Below, one piece after another: positions 22,935 to 33,094 of a DNA stretch of 44,713 nucleotides (positions within the stretch are counted from its first letter, which is position 1; every line of letters starts with the position of its first letter). A model generated the notes under the pieces. That model worked only from the letters and a program-made list of their open reading frames with translations. It had not been told where the DNA came from and ran no database searches. The position numbers and the translations under genes are program-made. Source of the stretch: Sideroxydans sp. (lineage in GTDB: Bacteria; Pseudomonadota; Gammaproteobacteria; Burkholderiales; Gallionellaceae); the NCBI GenBank assembly GCA_028687425.1, contig JAQUAD010000018.1, positions 1 through 44,713 on the forward strand. The letters are read 5' to 3'.

Positions 22935-24053
22935 CTACAGGACCTCAGACCACCAACTGGAGAACTGCTGCTCTTTTTGATCGAGCATAACGGGCTCTCC
23001 GATGCGAGGCGTGGCAAGGCGATACGGCTTCCCGCCACTCGCAGCAACGATGCGTTCGAACGGCTCATCCCAAGCATGGTTTGCGATACTGAACCGTCCT
23101 ATATGCGCGGGCAGCAATGTCCTGGCATTCAAATCGACAGCGGCTTGCGAAGCTTCCTCCGGTGTCATGTGGATGTACGGCCAGTTGGCATCGTATTGCC
23201 CCATGTCGAGCGCGACCAGATCGAAGCTGCCGAAACGCTGGCCCAGCTCAGCATAGTGCGGGCCGTAACCCGAGTCGCTGCCGAACAGGATGCGCCGCGT
23301 CGCCGATTCGAGGACGAAGCCTGCCCAGAGCGTGCGGTTGCGATTCAGTGTCCGCCCGGAATAGTGGCGCGACGGGATGGCGTGGATGGCTACGCCATGC
23401 TCAAGCTCCAGTTTGTCGTACCAGTCCGCCTCAGCGATCTTGTCTTTTGCATACCCCCAGTATTCCAGATATGCCCCGACACCCAGCGGAACGAACACGC
23501 GTTTCACCTTGGGCATCAGTGCGGTCACGCTGGCATAGTCCAGATGGTCCCAATGGTCATGTGTGATCAGCAGCACATCGATCTCCGGCATGTCATCTGC
23601 CGTATAGATGCTGGTGCCCTCGAAGGCGCGTGTGGAGAACGACACGGGGGCCGCATACGGGCTGAACACCGGATCGATCAGGATGCGCTTGCCGGCGAAC
23701 ACCACGAAGAAGGAGGAATGCCCGAGCCATACCATCGTGTCCCGCCTGGCATCCAGCGCCTTGAGGTCGGTCTTTATAGCCGGCAAGGCAATGTTCGGCC
23801 GCAGGTTGCTCGCCCGATTCGACACATTGCTGAGGAGCACCGACATGAAGTTTCGGTCGTCCGCGAACATGGGTGTGGCGACCAGATTGCTGAACACGCC
23901 CTCTGCGTAATGCGGCGAACGTTCGAGTACAGCCAGTCGTTCGCCCTCCGGCAGCTTGCCGAACTTAGGATGCTGCAGGTAGGCCCAGATACCCAGCGCC
24001 AGTGCAACGACGAGCCACATCAGTCCCAGCATCATCTTTTTGAACAATCGCAT
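22935..24053 (-). CDS. membrane-anchored metallo-beta-lactamase-fold hydrolase (NAPE-PLD-like)
   Basis: A 372-residue protein with an N-terminal membrane anchor (residues 8-27) and an MBL-fold domain carrying THDHWDHLD, WLGHSSFFV and the ligand segments SRHYSGR and GSDSGYG. The fold and size match NAPE-PLD/UlaG-like hydrolases, which use two metal ions; the substrate is unknown and may be a phospholipid or lactone. It lies 41 bases after the aldo/keto reductase gene on the same strand, so it is probably the last gene of the YqhC-type operon. Confidence 0.8.
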   Translation of the reverse strand: MRLFKKMMLGLMWLVVALALGIWAYLQHPKFGKLPEGERLAVLERSPHYAEGVFSNLVATPMFADDRNFMSVLLSNVSNRASNLRPNIALPAIKTDLKALDARRDTMVWLGHSSFFVVFAGKRILIDPVFSPYAAPVSFSTRAFEGTSIYTADDMPEIDVLLITHDHWDHLDYASVTALMPKVKRVFVPLGVGAYLEYWGYAKDKIAEADWYDKLELEHGVAIHAIPSRHYSGRTLNRNRTLWAGFVLESATRRILFGSDSGYGPHYAELGQRFGSFDLVALDMGQYDANWPYIHMTPEEASQAAVDLNARTLLPAHIGRFSIANHAWDEPFERIVAASGGKPYRLATPRIGEPVMLDQKEQQFSSWWSEVL

Positions 24054-24094
24054 CGTTCGTTCCTCATGGCTGCATCACTTCCTTCATATTGGCA

Positions 24095-24952
24095 TCAAGT
24101 ACGATAGACCGGGAACACGCTGAAATCCCCATAGTCCTTGATCGGCGCCATGTTGTTCAGCACAACCATATCCTCATCCGAGATCACGAAATCCAGCGCG
24201 GCGTTGCTCTTCATGTGCAGCGGATTCCCTGTCTTGGGCAGCGGCAACAGTCCTTGTTGCAAGGTGTAGCGGATACAGAGCTGCGCAAGCGAGACCCCAT
24301 ACTGCGCCGCCATGTCGAGCAACTGCGTATTCTTGAACAACTCGCCATGTCCCATCGGAGAATAGGCTTCCACCAGCATGCCTTTCTCCTGCGAATAGCG
24401 GATCAGTTCGTTGGGCATGTTGGTGACATGCGCCAGTAGCTGATTGACCATCGGTGGCACCGTGCAGGCCCCCAGCAGGTTGTCGATGTCCGCCTTCTGG
24501 AAATTGGAGATACCGATCGCGCGCAGCTTGCCGGCTTTGTACGCGTCCTCAAGTGCGCGCCATGCTTCGCGATTGCCTTCGGAGAAACGGTCTTCCACAC
24601 CGAAATCCCCCCAAGGCTGCGGACTGTGGATGAGCATCAGATCGATATGGTCCAAGCCCAGCTTTTGCAGCGAGCCATCGATGGAGGCGACCGCAGCGTC
24701 ATAGGATTTCATCTCGGCGGCCAGTTTGGTCGTGACGAAGATCTCCTCGCGCTTCAGGCCGCAGCTGCGAACGCCGTCACCGACACCCTGCTCGTTGCCG
24801 TAGGCCTGGGCACTATCGATATGCCGGTAGCCAGCCTTGACCGCCTCGATGACGGCCTGCGCGGCATCCTTGTCGTCGATGAACCATGTGCCGAGTCCCA
24901 GTTTGGGGATCTTGACGCCGTTCGAGAGGGTGAAGTTTTCCTGGGCGATCAT
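24095..24952 (-). CDS. aldo/keto reductase (DkgA-like)
   Basis: A 285-residue NADPH-dependent aldo/keto reductase. The barrel signature RHIDSAQAYGNEQGVGDG holds the catalytic Asp and Tyr, the Lys lies in VTTKL, and the His in MLIHSPQPW. AKRs of this type reduce methylglyoxal, furfural and other aldehydes. AAGGAG precedes ATG 24952; the upstream open frame is not used. In E. coli the AraC-type regulator YqhC controls yqhD (alcohol dehydrogenase) and dkgA (AKR); the same three functions occur here in one locus. Confidence 0.9.
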   Translation of the reverse strand: MIAQENFTLSNGVKIPKLGLGTWFIDDKDAAQAVIEAVKAGYRHIDSAQAYGNEQGVGDGVRSCGLKREEIFVTTKLAAEMKSYDAAVASIDGSLQKLGLDHIDLMLIHSPQPWGDFGVEDRFSEGNREAWRALEDAYKAGKLRAIGISNFQKADIDNLLGACTVPPMVNQLLAHVTNMPNELIRYSQEKGMLVEAYSPMGHGELFKNTQLLDMAAQYGVSLAQLCIRYTLQQGLLPLPKTGNPLHMKSNAALDFVISDEDMVVLNNMAPIKDYGDFSVFPVYRT

Positions 24953-24962
24953 GTCTGTCTCC

Positions 24963-25409
24963 TTATTGTGATGGTTGATCGAGTTGCTCGATGCGGATCG
25001 TGCCGGACAGTTGCCGGATGTGTTCCGCACCGGATACGGCGTGGCCTAATTCGTACAAGCCAGCGGCCGAGCCGAAGTCCTTGAAAAACATCACCACATC
25101 ACCCCATGGTGCATAGTAGGCAAGCGTGCCGGCTTTGGCATCGGCCAACGGCGTGCGCGCCGTGGCGAGTTTCTGTGGCGGATAAAAGATCATCTCGTTG
25201 TCGCTGTAGGGCTCGACCTTCACGGTCAGAGGCAATTGTGCATACAGCGCCTGTGCGGCACGCGAGTCGTTCAGTTCATAAGTGATGCTGTGTCCGTTAC
25301 TCTGGATGCTGATACGCATGATGCCTCCTGTTTGAGCCTCCGCCCCTGCAGCGAAACTGCAGCTTGCATAGAGAAGCGAGCTCAAGAATGCCAGCAAAAC
25401 CCTTGGCAT
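24963..25409 (-). CDS. exported cyclophilin-like fold protein
   Basis: A 148-residue protein with a signal peptide (residues 1-20, SCSFAAG) and a domain of the cyclophilin-like-fold type (RISIQSNGHSITYELNDS, APWGDVVMFFKDFG, YELGHAVSG). It probably lacks prolyl isomerase activity; function unknown. Starting inside at the Met at residue 31 (MRISIQ) would give a cytosolic form, but the signal peptide looks real. It lies between a cupin (10 bases) and the AKR gene (10 bases), a mix often seen next to YqhC-like regulators. Confidence 0.75.
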   Translation of the reverse strand: MPRVLLAFLSSLLYASCSFAAGAEAQTGGIMRISIQSNGHSITYELNDSRAAQALYAQLPLTVKVEPYSDNEMIFYPPQKLATARTPLADAKAGTLAYYAPWGDVVMFFKDFGSAAGLYELGHAVSGAEHIRQLSGTIRIEQLDQPSQ

Positions 25410-25419
25410 GATCGCCTCC

Positions 25420-25926
25420 TTATTTCCCGGTGTACTGTTTGTCGGTGACCGGTTCGAGCCACTCGACGTTCTTGCCCTGATCGTCTACACCGGTGATGAC
25501 CAGATGTGTCATGGCATGTTGCTCCGTCGCGCCATGCCAGTGCTTCACACCGATGGGACACCAGACGACATCGCCAGCCTTGATCGTGCGCCGCTCACCT
25601 TGCCATGTCTGCGTATAGCCGACACCCGAGATGACGATGATGTGCTGGCCCGCAGGATGGGTATGCCAGTTCGTGCGCGCACCGGGTTCGAAGGTGACAT
25701 AAGCGCCAGAGTGGGTCTTGGCATCGCTTGCGGGATAGACCGGGTCCAGCCTGACCTCGCCACCCGAGAAATACTGCTTGAGCGGCGACTTATTGATGGT
25801 CAGCGATGGACGCATCTCGGCAGTTGAAAAGGTCTGTTCAACCGCAGCACCCGCTGCGGCAAAGGCGTTGCCTGTGATGAGGGCACCGCCCGTCAGGAGC
25901 AGCGCAAAGAGTTTATTGGTTGTCAT
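25420..25926 (-). CDS. exported cupin, (R)-mandelonitrile lyase-like
   Basis: A 168-residue protein with a signal peptide (ending AFA-A, residue 24) and a single cupin domain: the metal-binding His pattern is NWHTHPAGQH, then KHWHGATEQH. It resembles the small cupins annotated as (R)-mandelonitrile lyase-like; a true cyanohydrin activity is not shown. The next gene upstream is a second, shorter cupin of similar type (3 bases apart); one looks exported and the other cytosolic, so they may be a duplicated pair. Confidence 0.82.
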   Translation of the reverse strand: MTTNKLFALLLTGGALITGNAFAAAGAAVEQTFSTAEMRPSLTINKSPLKQYFSGGEVRLDPVYPASDAKTHSGAYVTFEPGARTNWHTHPAGQHIIVISGVGYTQTWQGERRTIKAGDVVWCPIGVKHWHGATEQHAMTHLVITGVDDQGKNVEWLEPVTDKQYTGK

Positions 25927-25929
25927 CTC

Positions 25930-26376
25930 TCATCCTTTCTCGACAAGTGCGTCGTAGTAATCGTCCGACACAGGCTCCAGCCACTCGTTGCGGGTGTTGG
26001 TTCCCGGTATCTCGACCGAGATGTGGCTGAACCAGCTATCGGCTTTTGCGCCGTGCCAGTGCTTCACCCCGGTCGGGATATACGCGATGGAACCTTCCTT
26101 GAGGCTGACAGGCGCTTCGCCGTCTTTCTGATACCAGCCTTCACCGGCGGTGCAGATCAATATCTGTCCACCACCGATTTCGGCATGATGGACGTGCCAG
26201 TGGTTGCGACAACCCGGCTCGAAGGTGACGTTCGCCATGAACAGCGGCACCTCCCCCGGCTTGACGAGGAAGTTGAGGAAGGAGTCGCCAGTGAAATATT
26301 GCGCGAACTTGTCATTGGGCACACCGGTGCCGAACATATTGGCGTTCTCGAATACATTTTTATCTGCATATTTCAT
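25930..26376 (-). CDS. cytosolic cupin protein
   Basis: A 148-residue single-domain cupin without signal peptide. The metal ligands are in NHWHVHHAEIGG and KHWHGAKADSW; the ends WLEPVSDDYY and, in the neighbour, WLEPVTDKQY show that the two cupins are related. ATG 26376 has AGGAGG upstream. It lies 43 bases after the alcohol dehydrogenase gene. Role unknown; small cupins in such operons may scavenge or isomerise aldehydes or act as sensors. Confidence 0.82.
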   Translation of the reverse strand: MKYADKNVFENANMFGTGVPNDKFAQYFTGDSFLNFLVKPGEVPLFMANVTFEPGCRNHWHVHHAEIGGGQILICTAGEGWYQKDGEAPVSLKEGSIAYIPTGVKHWHGAKADSWFSHISVEIPGTNTRNEWLEPVSDDYYDALVEKG

Positions 26377-26419
26377 CTGACGACCTCCTGCTGTTGATGT
26401 ACGTCTGGCGAGTACCTTC

Positions 26420-27574
26420 CTAGAACGTCGCCGCGTCGATGACGTAACGGTAACGCGCCTCCTTGTTCACCACTTTTTCCCAAGCATCGTTGATCTGCTC
26501 GGCGCGGATGAGCTGTATCTTCGGCAGAACCTTGTTGTCCGCGCAGTAGTTCACGACCTCCTGCGTCTCTTTCATGCCGCCAATCAGCGAGGCATTGAAA
26601 TTCACACGTGAGATAGACAGGCCGATGGCGCTCAATGTCAGTTCGAAGCGCTCCGGCATGCCGACCTGAGTGAACGTCCCGTAGGGTTTGACGACCGAGG
26701 CGTATGCCGCCACATCGTATTGATACGGGATGGTCGAGATCATGTAATCCAGCTGTCCCCTGTAGGGCTGCAGTTCCTTGAGGTCATCGACGACGATGGC
26801 CTTCTTGGCACCGAAGGCCAGAATGTCCTTCACCTTCGAGGGCGAGGTGGTGAACGCGTAGACCTCTGCACCCTTGGATACGGCGATCTTGATCGCCATG
26901 TGCCCCAGCCCGCCGATACCTGCCACGCCGACCTTGTCGCCTTTGTGCAGATGGAACTTCATCAACGGCGAATAGGTGGTGATGCCGGCACACAACAACG
27001 GGGCCGCTTCCTGAAAGCTGATGTTTTCCGGGATGTGCACCGCGAAATGATCGCGCACCACGATGTTGTTCGAGTATCCCCCTTGGGAGATTCCGGTCGG
27101 CGAGCTGGCTTCCGGGTAGCCGTAAGTGAAGGTCGTCTCCGGGCAATACTGCTCTTCATCCCCGGTGCAGTTATGGGTATCCACCATGCAACCGACACCG
27201 GCCCGGTCACCGACCTTGAACTTGGTGACCTTCTTGCCGACTGCGGTGACGATGCCGACGATCTCATGCCCCGGTACTTGCGGATAGCGCTGCTGTCCCC
27301 AGTGCCCCTTCATCTGATGGATGTCGGAATGGCAGATGCTGGCGAACTTGACCTCGATCAGCACATCGTTGTCGCCCACCGGCCGGCGCTCGAATGTCCA
27401 CGGCACCAGCTTGCCTGACGTATCGACGGCAGCATAACCTCGCGATGGGGTGTTCTTGCCAGGCGCCGGCTTGGCGGCCAAGGCACTCACCGGGTTTGTC
27501 ACCAGTGCAGCGCCGCCCGCCAGCGCTGAAAACTTCATGAAGTCCCTTCTGGACAGATCTCGTTTGTTTTCCAT
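26420..27574 (-). CDS. Tat-exported YahK-like alcohol dehydrogenase
   Basis: A 384-residue zinc-type medium-chain dehydrogenase with a twin-arginine signal (SRRDFMKF, R9-R10) and a leader to about residue 35. The catalytic zinc ligands (CHSD C81; GHE H103-E104; APLLCAG) and the Rossmann motif GIGGLGHMA are intact. In the structural zinc loop the usual four cysteines are reduced to two (GCMVDTHNCTGDEEQYC, residues 128-144), four residues shorter than in E. coli YahK. A Tat substrate would fold in the cytosol with NADP(H) and then be exported. First gene of the operon. Confidence 0.85.
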   Translation of the reverse strand: MENKRDLSRRDFMKFSALAGGAALVTNPVSALAAKPAPGKNTPSRGYAAVDTSGKLVPWTFERRPVGDNDVLIEVKFASICHSDIHQMKGHWGQQRYPQVPGHEIVGIVTAVGKKVTKFKVGDRAGVGCMVDTHNCTGDEEQYCPETTFTYGYPEASSPTGISQGGYSNNIVVRDHFAVHIPENISFQEAAPLLCAGITTYSPLMKFHLHKGDKVGVAGIGGLGHMAIKIAVSKGAEVYAFTTSPSKVKDILAFGAKKAIVVDDLKELQPYRGQLDYMISTIPYQYDVAAYASVVKPYGTFTQVGMPERFELTLSAIGLSISRVNFNASLIGGMKETQEVVNYCADNKVLPKIQLIRAEQINDAWEKVVNKEARYRYVIDAATF

Positions 27575-27728
27575 GGCAATCGCTCCTTGTCAGATTTCAT
27601 TGAACGGTCAGACCTACGACACTGCGATGACATTCTCCCTCCCGGCCGCGTAAACCGTTAGAACGATTCTGCCGATTGATTGCCTGATCCTGCATACGCC
27701 CGGACTTTTAGGTGACAAATCCGCCTTG

Positions 27729-27745
27729 TTTGTATTAAATACAAA
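27729..27745. promoter_or_regulatory. 17-base palindrome before YqhC-like gene
   Basis: TTTGTATTAAATACAAA is a perfect palindrome around a central A. It lies 22 bases before ATG 27767 and overlaps a likely -10 element (TATTAA). It is the best candidate operator in the divergent region 27575-27766, which otherwise shows no clear structure. Whether the YqhC-like protein or another regulator binds it is not known. Confidence 0.5.
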
Positions 27746-27766
27746 GCAACATTACAGGAGGTGAAA

Positions 27767-28684
27767 ATGACATCCCCAGACAGCCTGAAACAGATCAACG
27801 CGCTGCATGCGACGCTGGCTCAAACCATCGGTGCATGGACGGAAGGCATTGAGAACCTGCAAAGCCCCATCCCCGGACTTTCCTTTTTCAGACGCGAGGC
27901 GAACGCTGCACCGTGCGCCTGCCTGATCGAACCCAGCATCGTGCTGGTCGTGCAAGGTGAAAAGAAGATGTGGCTGGGCGACGAGTCCTACACCTACAAC
28001 ACCCGGCATTTTTTGATCACCTCGCTGGACCTGCCCGCCAACTCGGAGGTCGTCGATGCCAGCCAAGAAAAGCCTTGTCTCGGTCTGGTATTGAAGCTGG
28101 ATTTCCGCATCATGGCCGACCTCATTGCGCAAGGCGGCCTGACACCGCCGGCCAATGGCACGATCGATACGGGGATGGGTATCGGTGCCATCACACTGCC
28201 GATACTGGAACCGTTCAAGCGCTTGCTCGAACAACTGGATGACCCGCATGACATCGCCGTACTCGCACCACTCATCCAGCGGGAGATCCATTACCGGCTG
28301 CTGGTGAGCGATCAGGCGCCACGCTTATGGCAGATCGCAGCAGCCGGGAGTCAAACACACCGGATCACCAAGGCAGTCGACTGGCTCAAGACGAACTACG
28401 CTGTGCCGCTACGAATTGAAGAGTTGGCTGATCGCGTGCAGATGAGCACATCGAGCCTGCATCACCACTTCCGCAAGCTCACCGCGATGAGTCCATTGCA
28501 ATATCAAAAATCATTACGTCTGAATGAAGCCAGACGCTTGATGCTGAACGAGAACATCGATGCGGCAACATCCGCGTACCGTGTGGGCTACGAAAGCCCC
28601 TCGCAATTCAGCCGGGAATACAGTCGCCTGTTCGGTGCGTCACCTCGACGCGATGTGGATGAAATGCGCAGAGCAGCAGCGTAA
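27767..28684 (+). CDS. YqhC-like AraC-family regulator
   Basis: A 305-residue AraC regulator with an N-terminal AraC_N sensing domain (residues 20-180; PCACLIEPSIVLVVQGEKKM) and two helix-turn-helix motifs (RIEELADRVQMSTSSLHHHF; AATSAYRVGYESPSQFSREY). It matches E. coli YqhC, which senses aldehydes and activates an alcohol dehydrogenase and an AKR. It is divergent from exactly such genes. AGGAGGTG lies before ATG 27767; a GTG at 27761 is possible but overlaps that site. Confidence 0.88.
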   Translation: MTSPDSLKQINALHATLAQTIGAWTEGIENLQSPIPGLSFFRREANAAPCACLIEPSIVLVVQGEKKMWLGDESYTYNTRHFLITSLDLPANSEVVDASQEKPCLGLVLKLDFRIMADLIAQGGLTPPANGTIDTGMGIGAITLPILEPFKRLLEQLDDPHDIAVLAPLIQREIHYRLLVSDQAPRLWQIAAAGSQTHRITKAVDWLKTNYAVPLRIEELADRVQMSTSSLHHHFRKLTAMSPLQYQKSLRLNEARRLMLNENIDAATSAYRVGYESPSQFSREYSRLFGASPRRDVDEMRRAAA

Positions 28685-28784
28685 TAGAGTGCTTTGTTGT
28701 GTCAGCCGATGATTGTTGCGGTTCGGAAGCGGTCATCACATCAACAACATTCGAGTGACCGTCATAGTCGATGAACAGCCGCTC

Positions 28785-28810
28785 CAGCATGCCGGTGCCG
28801 GCACATGCTG
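28785..28810. other. strong hairpin between converging genes
   Basis: CAGCA and TGCTG, then TGCCGG and CCGGCA, pair with a two-base loop and a two-base CA bulge on one side. It lies between the stops of the YqhC-like gene and hupE. No T run follows on either strand, so a bidirectional terminator is possible but unproven; bases 28685-28823 hold nothing else I can support. Confidence 0.4.
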
Positions 28811-28823
28811 AAGGTCTGACAAT

Positions 28824-29393
28824 TCATACAGACACCAGCATCCATGCCCCCATAGCGGCGATGCTCATGCCAACTATCTGTATCAGACGTACGAAACGTT
28901 CGCGCAGCGCATTGCCCATCACGATGCCGCTCACATGCAGCGATGCGGTGGAGAGCAGGAAGCCTGCGGCGTAGGCGAGCGGGGCGGCGGCGCTGGGCAT
29001 TTCGGCGCCGTGTGCGTAGCCGTGGAAGATGCCGAAGGCGGCGGTGAGGGCGAAGCTGACCGGCAATGCGAGTTTAGTCGGGCTGGCGATGAGCAGGCCC
29101 AGCACCAATACCGAGGCGGCGATGCCGGGTTCGATCAAGGTCAGGGAGGGAATCGCCATGCCGATGAACGCGCCACCGGCCAGCATGAGCATGAAGGTGG
29201 CAGGTAGTTGCCAGATGCGTTGCCCGCCCAGTTGTCCGGCCCACAGGCCGACGGCCAGCATGGCGAGCAGGTGGTCCATGCCGCTGAATGGATGGGCGAG
29301 GCCGGTGCTGAAACCTGACGAGCCGTGGCCGGTGTGCGCGCTGGCGGCGGTGCTGATGAGTAGCAGTGCGAGGGTGGTGAGGGTGCGTTTCAT
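28824..29393 (-). CDS. hupE: HupE/UreJ-family nickel permease
   Basis: A 189-residue protein with a signal-like N-terminus and about six membrane helices. The HupE marker HPFSGMDHLLAMLAVGLWAG holds the nickel-binding His and Asp, and FGIFHGYAHGAEMP supplies further histidines. It would bring nickel in for the [NiFe] hydrogenase. It lies 16 bases after hynL and ends the hydrogenase operon. It converges on the YqhC-like gene across the hairpin at 28785-28810. Confidence 0.9.
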   Translation of the reverse strand: MKRTLTTLALLLISTAASAHTGHGSSGFSTGLAHPFSGMDHLLAMLAVGLWAGQLGGQRIWQLPATFMLMLAGGAFIGMAIPSLTLIEPGIAASVLVLGLLIASPTKLALPVSFALTAAFGIFHGYAHGAEMPSAAAPLAYAAGFLLSTASLHVSGIVMGNALRERFVRLIQIVGMSIAAMGAWMLVSV

Positions 29394-29409
29394 GTCAGGT
29401 CTTCCTTAA

Positions 29410-31142
<1,733 letters not shown>

Positions 31143-31146
<4 letters not shown>

Positions 31147-32420
31147 GCTGCGCTCCCTTCTTGTTTATCCGCCAGATGCTCGGCGATGAGTTCGGTGAGG
31201 CCGATGACTTCGACATCCATGTGATTGTTCTCCAGTCCGTCCAGCAGCATGGTGCGGCAGTTGGAGCAGGAGGTGACGATGGTCTTCACGTTCACCGAAT
31301 CAAGCTGTGCTTTTTTGCGACTGAACACCTGGATGCGCAACGGTTCGGCGCGGTGGTTGGCGCTGACGCCGCCGCCGCCACCGCAACACCAGTTCTGCAC
31401 GCCGGGCTCGGGCATCTCGACGAAGTTGGGCGCGACCATGTGCATCAGGTTGCGCGGCTGCTCGATCACGCCGCCGCGGCGCACCATCTGGCACGGGTCG
31501 TGGAAGGTCATGCGCGTCTCGTCCACGCCTTCGGTCTTCAGTCGGCCTGAGCTGCGCAATTCATCCAGCAGTTCGATGATGTGGATCACCTTGAACGGAT
31601 AGGGGCGGCCGATCAGGTTGGGGCCTTCCCAGCGCAAGGCGGTGAAGGCGTGGCCGCACTCCGGGCTGATCACGTATTTCACCTTGAGCCGTTCGGCGGC
31701 ATGCACGATGCGGCCGACCAATTCCGCCGCGAAATCGGAAGAGCCGATCTGGATACCGCTGTTGGTGCCTTCGAAACCGTCCGAGGCCAAGGTCCAGGAC
31801 ACGTTCGCCTGTTTGAAGATACGTGCCACCGCGCCGATGATCTCCGGGTAGTCGGCGATCTCGGCTGAGGACAGCACCAGCATGTAGTCCGCGCCCTCGA
31901 CATCCAGCGGCACGGTGAGGCCGGTGTCCTTCTCCGCGTGCTTGATCTGCGCCTTCAGGGTGTTGATGTTCAGGCCCATCGGGCTGCCCAGTTCGATGGC
32001 GCGCTGTGTTGCGCCTTTCAGTCCTTCCGGTGCGTGGCCTGAAGCGACCATGCCTTCGCGCATCTTGCGCACCATGTACACGATGTCGTTGCCCACCGGG
32101 CACACCAGCGAGCAGCGGCCGCACAACGTGCAACTGTCGTAGACCAGCGGTTCCCATTCCGTCAGTTCCTCGTCGGTGACAGGTTTGGACAGACCGACGT
32201 TCTTCATCAGCTTGCCCCAGAAGGTGTACTCCTGTTGCCACAGGCGGCGCATCGGCTCCAGCTTGTGGATGGGGGTGTACTTCGGGTCCTTGGTCTCGGT
32301 GTAGAACAGGCATGCGTCGGCGCACAGGCCGCAATGCACGCAGGAAGTGAAGAAGCTGGCGGTCGGCGCGTCGATCTGGCCGAGCAGGGTGGTGATGCCG
32401 TTCTGGAGTGATGTGGTCAT
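31143..32420 (-). CDS. isp2: Isp2, HdrD/DsrK-like iron-sulfur protein
   Basis: A 425-residue protein related to heterodisulfide reductase HdrD and DsrK. Two 4Fe-4S ferredoxin motifs (CVHCGLCADAC, C27-C37 region; CTLCGRCSLVCPVG near 99-112) are followed by two CCG domains (HDPCQ, NWCCGGGGG, TSCSNC). It is thought to accept electrons from the hydrogenase and pass them to a thiol/disulfide or quinone site via Isp1. No signal peptide, so it faces the cytosol. It lies 11 bases after isp1 and overlaps hynL by four. Confidence 0.92.
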
Positions 32421-32431
32421 GACATTTCTCC

Positions 32432-33094
32432 CTAGATCTCGATGCCTTTGAATCCATTCACCGCGCCGTTGTACCAGCGCGCGATGAAGGTGCTGAACAT
32501 GTGCGCCAGTTTGGTGAACGGTGCGATGACGAGCAGCAGTTCCACACTGGCGATGTGCATCGTCAGCAGCGTGATGTATTCGAACCCGATCTCGCGCAGC
32601 AGCATGAAGCCGGTCAGCAGCGGCAGGAAGGACAGTATCCAGCTCAGGTAGTCCTGATAGTCGGATAACAGCCGCTTCACCGGATCAATGAAACGGTGCA
32701 CCAGCAATGCGACCATGGCGGCGATGGAAAGCACGGCAGCCATGTCGATCACGCCGCGCGGCATGGCAGGCCAGTGCAGGCCCAGTACGGCGCGGAATAG
32801 GTCGATGTGCTGAGTGAGGAAGAAGAGGGTGATGAAAAAACCGATGTGGAAGATGAAGCCGGCGACGACGGTGAAGTTGCCGCGTGCGCTCAATTTGGTG
32901 GTGACGAAACTGCGTTTCCACATGGTGCGCAGTCCGCCCGACCATTCCGAACCGCGCGGTGCGGCCAGCGATTTCTTGCGGCCAAGCATCAATATATGCA
33001 GCATGCGGTAGACCATGCCGATCACGAACACCGCAGCGGCGATCTGCAAGCCTGTGCCGCGCACCCAGAGCAACAGTTCCTGTTCCATGATCAT
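32432..33094 (-). CDS. isp1: Isp1, DsrM/NarI-like cytochrome b subunit
   Basis: A 220-residue membrane protein with about five helices. It resembles the NarI/DsrM family of di-haem b-type cytochromes, with His residues in several helices (FIFHIGFFITLF, LLVHRF, LTMHIASVEL). It would link the hydrogenase small subunit on the periplasmic side to Isp2 in the cytosol and to the quinone pool. The start at 33094 overlaps the hynS stop by four bases (ATGA); an ATG at 33088 is an equal alternative. Confidence 0.88.
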   Translation of the reverse strand: MIMEQELLLWVRGTGLQIAAAVFVIGMVYRMLHILMLGRKKSLAAPRGSEWSGGLRTMWKRSFVTTKLSARGNFTVVAGFIFHIGFFITLFFLTQHIDLFRAVLGLHWPAMPRGVIDMAAVLSIAAMVALLVHRFIDPVKRLLSDYQDYLSWILSFLPLLTGFMLLREIGFEYITLLTMHIASVELLLVIAPFTKLAHMFSTFIARWYNGAVNGFKGIEI

